Below, piece after piece: positions 1 to 4,936 of a DNA stretch of 5,162 nt. The notes under the pieces are model-generated. The model saw only the letters and a list, made by a program, of their open reading frames with translations, made no database searches and was not told where the DNA came from. Location of the stretch: the NCBI GenBank assembly GCA_014523695.1, contig JAATVS010000026.1, forward strand, positions 1 to 5,162, given 5' to 3'. Position 1 is the stretch's first letter. Each line of letters begins with the position of its first letter. Origin of the DNA: Nitrososphaerales archaeon TH5895 (GTDB taxonomy: Archaea > Thermoproteota > Nitrososphaeria > Nitrososphaerales > Nitrososphaeraceae). Position numbers and translations under genes: made by a program.

Positions 1-211
1 TGATGCAACCTTCCATGACGAACGAGAATAAATGTCCAATCTCAAATTGTTCATCTATGTAGTACAAAAGCGTGACCAGCAATTCGGCCTGACTTTCACG
101 CCTTCCTGTTTTATCGTACTGATAATAGATCGGATTATTGCCTATGGTAGTGTCTGCAAACAGAATTTTGCAAAGCTGCAGATATATAGATTCAGAGTTT
201 TTAACTTGCAA
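1..211 (-). CDS. Unrecognised protein, N-terminal part (runs off left edge)
   Basis: A reading frame on the minus strand is open from an in-frame TAG at 263-265 to the left edge, about 87 codons without a stop. The only usual start codon in the early part is TTG at 209-211, giving at least 70 residues; the 3' end is outside the window. The product is mixed in composition with a plausible soluble-protein pattern: it begins LQVKNSESIYLQL, has a polar middle (around residues 20-45, including YYQYDKTGRRES) and then an amphipathic stretch (about 43-66, AELLVTLLYYIDEQFEIG). I recognise no family or motif. A TATA-like AT-rich stretch at about 238-250 (minus-strand TAAAAAAGATATC) lies some 32 bases before the TTG, which supports a start there. 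The opposite strand has a competing 62-codon ORF (32-220, plus), which I judge less protein-like. The codons upstream of the TTG also translate plausibly, so a frameshifted or broken 5' end is possible. Confidence 0.42.
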   Translation of the reverse strand, partial: MQVKNSESIYLQLCKILFADTTIGNNPIYYQYDKTGRRESQAELLVTLLYYIDEQFEIGHLFSFVMEGCI

Positions 212-341
212 ACGTCTTGAAGTGGCTTCACTCCAAGATATCTTTTTTAGAGAAAGAACCGCCTAAATCACTACTTACTATTGCGCATGTACTGCCTATG
301 AAGCTCGTTTGTTACTCGCTTCTTTAATCATTAACAATTAC

Positions 342-357
342 GAGTGTGATCACCCTC
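342..357. repeat. 16-base near-perfect palindrome
   Basis: The sequence GAGTGTGATCACCCTC reads as a dyad with one mismatched pair out of eight, centred on GTGATCAC. It begins only 3 bases beyond the stop codon of the minus-strand CBS gene (360-833) and lies about 130 bases upstream of the TTG start of the left-edge gene. With no loop it is better suited to binding a dimeric protein than to forming an RNA hairpin, so an operator or a chance palindrome are the two main readings. Confidence 0.35.
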
Positions 358-359
358 AA

Positions 360-833
360 TTAAAATGCTAAGGTCATAAAATCCTGTTCAACTATAATCT
401 TCTTCAGAATATCCATAGTTGATTTAAGTATATCTTTTGCAGTAACAAATCCTACTAGTTTCCCTTTACTATCTAGTACCGGAAGCCTCCTAATATTATT
501 CTGTTGCATCAAATCTGCAGCTTCTTTTAAAGAGGAACTCGTAGTTGTCGTCAATAATGGTTTGCTCATTACTTCTGATATTGACATCGTAGGAGAAAAT
601 GTCGATGCGAATCCCACTATTCTGGCAATATCTCTTTCTGTAACGATTCCTATAGGAACGCTTTCAATCTCAGTTTCATCATTGCTCTTGAGTATTATTA
701 TACTTCCAATATTGTTCTGATACATCAATTTGGACGCCTCTTGTAAAGGTTGGTCGTCTGACACAGTTATTACTCGTTTGGTCATCAAATTTGTTATATC
801 TATATTTTTCAGTTTCTCCGCTATGTCGATCAT
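360..833 (-). CDS. Two-CBS-domain protein (157 aa)
   Basis: This is a small stand-alone protein built almost entirely of a CBS pair (Bateman module), a family that usually binds AMP, ATP or another adenosyl ligand and changes a partner's activity. CBS1 spans about residues 13-73 and ends in the signature GIVTERD (62-68). CBS2 spans about 83-140 and ends in GFVTAKD (128-134). Both carry the Thr and Asp that contact ribose or phosphate in this family. Each repeat opens with a typical entry (LMTKRVITV, VMSKPLLT). A 12-residue acidic loop (about 49-60) lengthens CBS1. There is no fused enzyme, transporter or DNA-binding domain, so the partner is unknown; the protein should be cytosolic. The start is firm: ATG at 831-833 is preceded by an in-frame TAA at 846-848 with no other start between. 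No Shine-Dalgarno is visible. The gene is divergent from the PH-SHOCT gene. The ligand cannot be read from sequence. Confidence 0.93.
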   Translation of the reverse strand: MIDIAEKLKNIDITNLMTKRVITVSDDQPLQEASKLMYQNNIGSIIILKSNDETEIESVPIGIVTERDIARIVGFASTFSPTMSISEVMSKPLLTTTTSSSLKEAADLMQQNNIRRLPVLDSKGKLVGFVTAKDILKSTMDILKKIIVEQDFMTLAF

Positions 834-864
834 CGAGGTAGTCTCTTAACTTTAACATGCAACC

Positions 865-874
865 CTTAAAAAGA
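865..874 (-). promoter_or_regulatory. Probable TATA box of the minus-strand CBS gene
   Basis: On the minus strand this reads TCTTTTTAAG, an archaeal TATA-like element centred about 36 bases before the ATG at 833. It would place transcription start some 10 bases before the codon, giving a short leader without a Shine-Dalgarno site. It resembles the CTTAAAAG box of the other CBS gene at 2451-2458. Confidence 0.4.
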
Positions 875-998
875 TTAACAATGAATGTGAACGGCAGTTG
901 AGAATGATGAAATCTTAACACGAATTTCTGTTGCAAAGTCCATACTGTCATTTATGAAATGTAGACAAAATACTTACAGGGATCATTTCTTCGTAGTT

Positions 999-1010
999 CT
1001 TAAATAAGTA
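999..1010 (+). promoter_or_regulatory. Probable TATA box of the PH-SHOCT gene
   Basis: CTTAAATAAGTA is a good archaeal TATA-like element centred about 33 bases before the proposed TTG start at 1038. It predicts a transcription start near 1030 and a leader of only a few bases, consistent with the absence of a ribosome binding site. Confidence 0.42.
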
Positions 1011-1037
1011 TTAGGATATCAATGTGTAAGCTAGAAG

Positions 1038-1718
1038 TTGTTTGGTTTGGGAAAGAGACTAGATAATACTAAAGACCTAGTCATGAGAACAAGTGAAAAA
1101 TTTTCGATTCAGCCACTCAACAGTGATGATTTGAACGATATTAGAAAAATTCGAGACGTACTAAATCCAGATGAGAATGTGATAATTGTTGCTCGTCAAT
1201 CGAGAATCTTGCCTGGAGGTTCCTATGTTACGCCTAATACCATTTATGCGACGGAAAAGCGATTAATTATTAGAGACCCATATTTGTTAGGCATAAAAGA
1301 AAACCTAATTGATATCCCATATGACGTTATTACAAGTATTAAGCTTGAAAAAGGATTGTTCTCATCTACTATAAGATTCGAAGCTCCTGCCTTAGTTGGT
1401 TCCAAAAAGTTAGGTATGATACATGGAATTATACATGGAAACAACGATAACGAAGGTGTAATACAAGCGATCCCGAAAGTGAAGGCACAGGATTTAATAG
1501 AGGTAATTCGTTTTGGAATGCATCTAAAGGGAATAGAAGGCCTTCACAACACTGAAAAAGAAAATTACTCCGCCTTGCCCATCCAATCAAATCAAATAGG
1601 CAGTTATTCGATTGCAGATGAATTGACCAAACTCATAAAACTAAAAGAACAAGGAGTATTGAATGAGGAAGAATTTCTCCGCATCAAAAAAGATCTTGTA
1701 GGCAGGGAAGTGAAGTGA
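1038..1718 (+). CDS. PH-like domain plus SHOCT domain protein (226 aa)
   Basis: The middle of the protein (about residues 40-162) has the pattern of the bacterial/archaeal PH-like fold (bPH families): a PDENVI...R entry, TPNTIYATEKRLIIRDP (a 'this is how the residue is displayed' strand pair), a DIPYDVITSIKLEKGLFSSTI core and a closing amphipathic helix near 150-162. A linker (about 165-188) leads to a clear SHOCT domain at about 190-222 (SIADELTKLIKLKEQGVL, then NEEEFLRIKKDLVG), a short helical hairpin usually found at the C-terminus of proteins of otherwise unrelated architecture and thought to mediate oligomerisation. No signal peptide or membrane helix is visible, so it should be cytosolic or peripheral. 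Molecular role unknown. The start is uncertain: TTG at 1038 gives MFGLGKRLDN and directly follows an in-frame TAG at 1032-1034; the next candidate is ATG at 1083 (residue 16), which keeps both domains. TATA position favours 1038. Transcribed alone, convergent with the next gene. Confidence 0.85.
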   Translation: MFGLGKRLDNTKDLVMRTSEKFSIQPLNSDDLNDIRKIRDVLNPDENVIIVARQSRILPGGSYVTPNTIYATEKRLIIRDPYLLGIKENLIDIPYDVITSIKLEKGLFSSTIRFEAPALVGSKKLGMIHGIIHGNNDNEGVIQAIPKVKAQDLIEVIRFGMHLKGIEGLHNTEKENYSALPIQSNQIGSYSIADELTKLIKLKEQGVLNEEEFLRIKKDLVGREVK

Positions 1719-1782
1719 TTGAAAGAATGTTAGAATTCCAGACTGGGAATCTACTGTAAGGAACTTCAATTGAGAATAGTGA

Positions 1783-1793
1783 TAATATTTTTG
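1783..1793 (+). terminator. Possible T-rich terminator after the PH-SHOCT gene
   Basis: A TAATATTTTTG stretch lies about 70 bases after the stop codon at 1718. Archaeal termination often relies on short T-runs on the coding strand, with no hairpin needed. A weak 5-bp hairpin, ATTCC/GGAAT at 1735-1750, lies nearer the stop. Five Ts is a weak run, so this is only a candidate. Confidence 0.3.
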
Positions 1794-1845
1794 GACTCGT
1801 ATACTTGATATGAATTGTTATAGCTGCAATCATCACCATAGCCAC

Positions 1846-2232
1846 CTAGACTAACTTTTCAGAATCGGCGATGATTTTTCCTCCCTTTGTTCCTAATACG
1901 ACGTTACCCGTGAGTACTCCGCCGCTGTATACTTTAGCATATTCTTTGCCCAGTCCAAGAAATGATTCCAGGATGTTAGATTTGGAATGATATCCGGCTT
2001 CGACTATTTTCATATTCAATTTGCTGCTCGCTTTAACTATTATCTGACGGGCCGCAGACCATTCTCCTTCCCATGAAATTACTTCAAAATTTCCAAAGTT
2101 TACAGTTGATAGGGTGTAGCCGCTAAGCTTCGCGTTGAACTTTTTGTTTCTCGTGGCGGCATAAGTATTCATCCAGTTTATTCCTTTTTCTGCTTTGCCC
2201 TTCTCTATGGCAAAATTATCAGATCGTGCCAA
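1846..2232 (-). CDS. Unrecognised small protein (128 aa)
   Basis: I do not recognise the family. The product starts MARSDNFAIEKGKAEKGINW and is a soluble, mixed alpha/beta-looking protein: a basic N-terminal third (about 1-36), a strand-rich middle (about 36-68, SGYTLSTVNFGNFEVISWEG then ARQIIVKAS), a helix-like stretch around 86-101 (ILESFLGLGKEYAKVY) and a glycine-rich end (103-119, SGGVLTGNVVLGTKGGK). No signal peptide, membrane helix, cysteine pair or catalytic motif is visible. The start used is TTG at 2230-2232; an in-frame TAG at 2248-2250 limits extension and no ATG or GTG lies between. ATG at residue 21 (2170-2172) is the alternative. A TATA box centred 26 bases upstream fits leaderless initiation at the TTG. 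The gene is convergent with the PH-SHOCT gene and divergent from the second CBS gene. Coding is supported by the long open frame and sensible composition, not by homology. Confidence 0.68.
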   Translation of the reverse strand: MARSDNFAIEKGKAEKGINWMNTYAATRNKKFNAKLSGYTLSTVNFGNFEVISWEGEWSAARQIIVKASSKLNMKIVEAGYHSKSNILESFLGLGKEYAKVYSGGVLTGNVVLGTKGGKIIADSEKLV

Positions 2233-2254
2233 CTTAATGTTAATACACTAGAAG

Positions 2255-2261
2255 ATATATA
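2255..2261 (-). promoter_or_regulatory. Probable TATA box of the 128-residue orphan gene
   Basis: TATATAT on the minus strand is centred 26 bases before the proposed TTG start at 2232. In archaea the TATA box centre is usually about 26 bases before the transcription start, so the mRNA would begin at or next to the start codon (leaderless). Confidence 0.5.
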
Positions 2262-2432
2262 CGCTATTTGTCCCATTTAATGTGAATTGCAGATGAGATA
2301 ATTATGGTAAATATTTGTTAGAGATGCTTTATGTTGACAATACAAGTTGTCTATTTTATGAACAGTGTTTTGAACAAAGTTGAGAACCAAGTCCACAAAA
2401 TAGCAGCGATGTTGAGTTCCTGATGTCGGATC

Positions 2433-2444
2433 GATGATATCGTC
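2433..2444. promoter_or_regulatory. 12-base near-palindrome next to the second CBS promoter
   Basis: GATGATATCGTC is a dyad with a single mismatched (T:G) pair. It ends 6 bases before the TATA box at 2451-2458, where a regulator would overlap or flank the B-recognition element. It overlaps a second small inverted repeat, GATAT/ATATC at 2436-2450. No regulator can be named; chance is possible in AT-rich DNA. Confidence 0.25.
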
Positions 2445-2450
2445 AATATC

Positions 2451-2458
2451 CTTAAAAG
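2451..2458 (+). promoter_or_regulatory. Probable TATA box of the second CBS gene
   Basis: CTTAAAAG is centred about 30 bases before the ATG at 2485. It predicts a transcription start within a few bases of the start codon. There is no Shine-Dalgarno match in the intervening sequence, so a short leader or leaderless transcript fits. Confidence 0.5.
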
Positions 2459-2484
2459 TTGAAGGCGATTATCATTTCGTATAG

Positions 2485-2946
2485 ATGGCCACGACTGTAA
2501 GAGATATTATGAGGAAAAGACTAGAGACTATTGACGATTCGGCTTCCGTCCAGGACGCAGCTAAAAAAATGAAGGAAAAGGATATCAGCTCGCTGATAGT
2601 AGTCGACGGAGATGGTAAACCACAGGGTTTGGTAACTGAGCGAGATTTAGTCACCAAAGTATGTATTAATGATATATTTACAAGTGCAATTACAATAAAG
2701 CAGATAATGTCAGTGCCTCTCATCACGATTGGTTCCACTTCTACCCCTGCAATTGCTGCCGATACGATGTTACGATATAATGTGAGACACTTGCTTGTTA
2801 TTGATGATAACAGTATTAATGATAAATCCGGTTCAAAACACTTTGTTGGAATAATTACCCCTCTTGATTTTGCAAGATATGATGAATTTCCAAATGACGA
2901 AGTAGCTAAGGATGAAATCGAACGGATGTTAGAATATTATATTTGA
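2485..2946 (+). CDS. Two-CBS-domain protein (153 aa)
   Basis: A second stand-alone CBS pair, expected to bind an adenine nucleotide or related ligand and signal to an unknown partner in the cytosol. CBS1 covers about residues 3-58 (VRDIMRKRLETI ... GLVTERD at 48-54). CBS2 covers about 69-131 (IKQIMSVPLITI ... GIITPLD at 122-128). Both have the Gly-hydrophobic-x-Thr-x-x-Asp signature of nucleotide-contacting CBS domains. CBS2 has an inserted polar loop (about 107-118, DDNSINDKSGSK). A short acidic tail (133-153) ends in EYYI. The start is certain: ATG at 2485 is immediately preceded by an in-frame TAG at 2482-2484. It is in tandem with the UspA gene 71 bases downstream, which suggests shared transcription and a linked role in sensing energy state or stress. 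It is a paralogue of the product of 360-833 at family level, not a recent duplicate: matching residues are mainly the signature ones. Confidence 0.94.
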   Translation: MATTVRDIMRKRLETIDDSASVQDAAKKMKEKDISSLIVVDGDGKPQGLVTERDLVTKVCINDIFTSAITIKQIMSVPLITIGSTSTPAIAADTMLRYNVRHLLVIDDNSINDKSGSKHFVGIITPLDFARYDEFPNDEVAKDEIERMLEYYI

Positions 2947-2954
2947 GGGACTAC

Positions 2955-2962
2955 AATTTTTG
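2955..2962 (+). terminator. Weak T-run between the CBS and Usp genes
   Basis: AATTTTTG lies about 10 bases after the CBS stop codon. It could be a partial terminator that sets the ratio of Usp to CBS transcripts, or it may do nothing. No hairpin precedes it. Confidence 0.18.
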
Positions 2963-3008
2963 AGTTTGCGCAGAGATAATTACTCAGATACATCGTATTA
3001 CTATTGTA

Positions 3009-3012
3009 GAGG
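3009..3012 (+). promoter_or_regulatory. Shine-Dalgarno-like site of the Usp gene
   Basis: GAGG, within AGAGGGA, sits 5 bases before the ATG at 3018. Other genes in the window lack such a match, so this supports the Usp gene being internal to a CBS-Usp transcript instead of starting its own leaderless mRNA. Confidence 0.4.
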
Positions 3013-3017
3013 GATTC

Positions 3018-3512
3018 ATGATATCTAATACAGGAATAAAAAATATCAGGAAGATATTGCTTCCAATAGACGGATCGGCGACTTCAATGAAGGCCGCTCG
3101 CTATGGTATCAGGCTTGCCACCACATTTGCATCAGATTTAATTGGTTTGACGGTAATTGATCTGATGTCTCTACCATACGGGAGTTTCCTTGTTCCGCCT
3201 GGGACTCACTCACAAGATAACATATTGGAAGAAAAAAGAAGAGAAGCAAGAAAATGGTTAGACGAGGTCGAAAAATCAACCTTAGATGTTTTAAAAAAAG
3301 CAGAATATGTGAAGGTAAAATTTAGATCAGAAATTATCGAAGACCCCTTCTCTAAGGTGGAAAATGCAATTCTCAACTGTGCCGAGAGTGAAAATATAGA
3401 TCTTATAGTAATAGGGACTAGAGGAAGATCAGGGTTTAGAGGAATGCTTTTAGGGAGTGTTGCGTCAGCTGTTTTGTCGTATGCACGATGTCCTGTAATG
3501 ATTGTTCGGTGA
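3018..3512 (+). CDS. Universal stress protein, UspA family (164 aa)
   Basis: A single UspA domain of the usual length and of the ATP-binding type, acting in the cytosol, normally as a dimer. The first strand carries KILLPIDGSATS (12-23), with Asp18 in the position that contacts adenine. The C-terminal nucleotide loop is complete: G133-x2-G136-x9-G146-S147, the canonical G-2x-G-9x-G(S/T) pattern, followed by the usual end ARCPVMIVR (156-164). The middle region (about 60-95) is longer than in minimal family members and rich in charged residues (EEKRREARKWLDEVEKS), probably a helix. The precise role is not deducible; family members are linked to stress survival and ATP-dependent signalling. The start is ATG 3018: upstream codons back to TGA 2961-2963 contain no other start. 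Unlike its neighbours it has a plausible ribosome binding site (GAGG at 3009-3012, 5 bases before ATG), which fits translation from within a longer mRNA shared with the CBS gene. Confidence 0.95.
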   Translation: MISNTGIKNIRKILLPIDGSATSMKAARYGIRLATTFASDLIGLTVIDLMSLPYGSFLVPPGTHSQDNILEEKRREARKWLDEVEKSTLDVLKKAEYVKVKFRSEIIEDPFSKVENAILNCAESENIDLIVIGTRGRSGFRGMLLGSVASAVLSYARCPVMIVR

Positions 3513-3554
3513 TCTCGTTTTAATTTCAACTGCTATGAGTAGGTGGACCCTGGG

Positions 3555-3582
3555 CTCAAAATTCCTCAACTAATATTTTGAG
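3555..3582 (+). terminator. Hairpin downstream of the Usp gene
   Basis: CTCAAAAT (3555-3562) and ATTTTGAG (3575-3582) form a perfect 8-bp stem with a 12-base loop, 43 bases after the Usp stop codon. The T-rich CGTTTTAATTT stretch just after the stop (3516-3526) may be the actual terminator, in keeping with archaeal T-run termination. The hairpin could instead protect the mRNA 3' end. Confidence 0.35.
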
Positions 3583-3739
3583 ATTAGTACAAGTTCATAA
3601 AATGAAGAGGCGAGCAAAAGTAATGTGATCCGTTAGTAGGCAATTCTGACATAATAGCAGGAATCAGGTGATCGTCTGATCTGATAAATTAAAAATCACT
3701 TTTTCAGCATTTTTGGTCAAATTTAGTCGAAGGAATTAA

Positions 3740-3832
3740 ATGGCAGAAAAGATCGCCTGGTTAGTATTCGGATTTTATAATGGTGCATTAAGACTGATAC
3801 ATTTGATATTGCTAGACATACTCCATCATTAG
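3740..3832 (+). CDS. Possible 30-residue small protein
   Basis: ATG at 3740 is preceded by a Shine-Dalgarno-like GAAGGA (3729-3734), and the frame runs 30 codons to TAG. The peptide starts MAEKIAWLVFGFYNGALRLI and continues as a strongly hydrophobic, aromatic, helix-prone sequence ending in LDILHH, which could be a single membrane-associated helix. Nothing else supports it, and ORFs of this length arise by chance. It could also be the N-terminal remnant of a lost gene. Confidence 0.22.
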   Translation: MAEKIAWLVFGFYNGALRLIHLILLDILHH

Positions 3833-4190
3833 TGTCATACTTGAACCCCACAGTATCCGTGAATATTGAGGTCAGCGCGTCAGAACAAAGTCCTCAATTA
3901 TGGTTTGACTAGATGAAGAAACCAAGCTGTTGTGTAAAGCTTCTTGCTCTTTTCGAATTCGTTTGTCTTTACTTTTTTTAGGAATCTTTCGTCTCCTTAC
4001 TTGTCATTCCCGTTCAACTGTCAATGTGACCAATTAGATAATTCTTCTATGGTCGAGTCTAGGTATGTCATTATCAGGCCGCGACAGGAATGTATTTTAA
4101 GCTCGAGAACGGGCGATGTGTAAAGTGGATTCAGATTTCGGAATTTTCAATCACGACTAACTTTCAAGTGTCAGCCAAGCAACTTTACTA

Positions 4191-4204
4191 GGGATTATTA
4201 TCCC
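4191..4204. repeat. Short hairpin beside a C-rich run
   Basis: GGGAT (4191-4195) and ATCCC (4200-4204) form a 5-bp stem with a 4-base TATT loop, followed by a pyrimidine run, TCCCCTCC (4205-4212). In otherwise AT-rich DNA this is locally distinct. No T-run follows, so it is not a standard archaeal terminator. Confidence 0.25.
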
Positions 4205-4775
4205 TCCCCTCCTTGGGTCAGTATAACATAATCTAGAGATCAGGCTGATGATAATTGCCCTTTAGGTCATTTAAATTGGTGTGGGCCACGTACTATTCCC
4301 TCTCAAGATCATATGAATTCAATCTTTATTGCATTCTTCCTGCACTTTGGTAGTGAAAATCTTCATTCAAATGGACATATATTCCCCATGACATCATTAA
4401 TCCAGCGATGAGCATGAATTACAGCACCTAATTGGTGATCTATTGGGGGCTACGACAAGGACTGATGGATCTGGTTGTAAAGCACGTTTGGACGGAGTAC
4501 TGGGGCGATAAGAAATCTCTCAGGTGATTTCTAGCAAAGGATTAATTATTAGACGCAATCAATTCGACTCTAAAGTTAATTGCAATTCTTCATATTTTCT
4601 TACAAAGACTGCCAAAAATGGTATATCTTTGAATCAATCCCACCTATTTTTAGAAATTTGTAGTGGTATAATAAGCTCGAATCCCTCTTATCTTTTGATC
4701 TCATCTATTTAGCATTCTTCTTTTCCTACAGTTGCATCAGATTTACATCAGAAAACGTATCGTAGAATTATTGCT

Positions 4776-4788
4776 ATACAGTCTGTAT
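4776..4788. repeat. 13-base perfect dyad, operator-like
   Basis: ATACAG-T-CTGTAT is a perfect inverted repeat around one central base, about 175 bases before the zinc-finger start. Just upstream, TTGCATCAGA (4732-4741) and TTACATCAGA (4743-4752) form an imperfect direct repeat with an 11-base period, about one helical turn. Together they could be binding sites for a DNA-binding protein; no regulator is identifiable. Confidence 0.25.
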
Positions 4789-4922
4789 CATGTAAAGTAA
4801 TAAGCCCAGTAAGTTACTTAATGAGTTATAATTTTTTTATAAATATGCCATATTTGATTGGATTTTGTTATCTGTTTTAGAGAAATATACAATCTATTTA
4901 AAGATGATGATTACTTAAGTCT

Positions 4923-4936
4923 AAATATTATAAGTG
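4923..4936 (+). promoter_or_regulatory. Probable TATA box of the zinc-finger gene
   Basis: AAATATTATAAGTG is centred about 32 bases before the ATG at 4962 and would give a very short leader. Two further TATA-like elements lie upstream, TATTTAAAG (4895-4903) and TTTATAAATAT (4836-4846), which would give leaders of roughly 35 and 95 bases. Which is used cannot be decided from sequence. Confidence 0.35.

Noticed and set aside
32..220. 62-codon plus-strand ORF with ATG start
   Set aside because: It overlaps the longer minus-strand open frame that leaves the window at the left. Its product is rich in Phe, Ile and Cys without any domain pattern, and it has no promoter or ribosome binding site that I can see.
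679..951. 90-codon minus-strand ORF overlapping the CBS gene start
   Set aside because: It overlaps the well-supported CBS gene in another frame and its translation has no recognisable pattern; it is an out-of-frame shadow.
1244..1444. 66-codon minus-strand ORF inside the PH-SHOCT gene
   Set aside because: It lies wholly antisense to a clear coding region.
2336..2351. GACAA/TTGTC inverted repeat in the 2233-2484 spacer
   Set aside because: A 5-bp stem is expected many times by chance and it is not placed next to either TATA box.
2472..2738. 88-codon minus-strand ORF, hydrophobic translation, antisense to the second CBS gene
   Set aside because: Its apparent membrane-like composition is what results from reading the complement of CBS codons; the sense frame has two complete CBS motifs.
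3206..3529. 107-codon minus-strand ORF
   Set aside because: Antisense to the UspA gene, whose ATP-binding motif is intact.
3865..3898. Inverted repeat ATTGAGG/CCTCAAT with a 20-base loop
   Set aside because: A 7-bp stem with a long loop is weak and has no T-run or gene end beside it; chance is likely in this much sequence.
4677..4690. CTCGAATCCCTC, resembling part of a tRNA T-arm
   Set aside because: No matching stem, anticodon arm or acceptor arm could be found around it.
4524..4712. 62-codon plus-strand ORF with GTG start, and a 34-codon minus-strand ORF at 4600-4704 over the same DNA
   Set aside because: Both strands are open over a short AT-rich stretch; the plus product is low-complexity (Ser, Asn, Ile) and the minus product has no motif. 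Neither has a convincing start signal, so neither is called.
1..4739. TGATGCAA at the left edge matches the reverse complement of TTGCATCA at 4732-4739
   Set aside because: Eight bases over several kilobases is a chance match; there are no longer flanking repeats or transposase genes that would suggest element ends.
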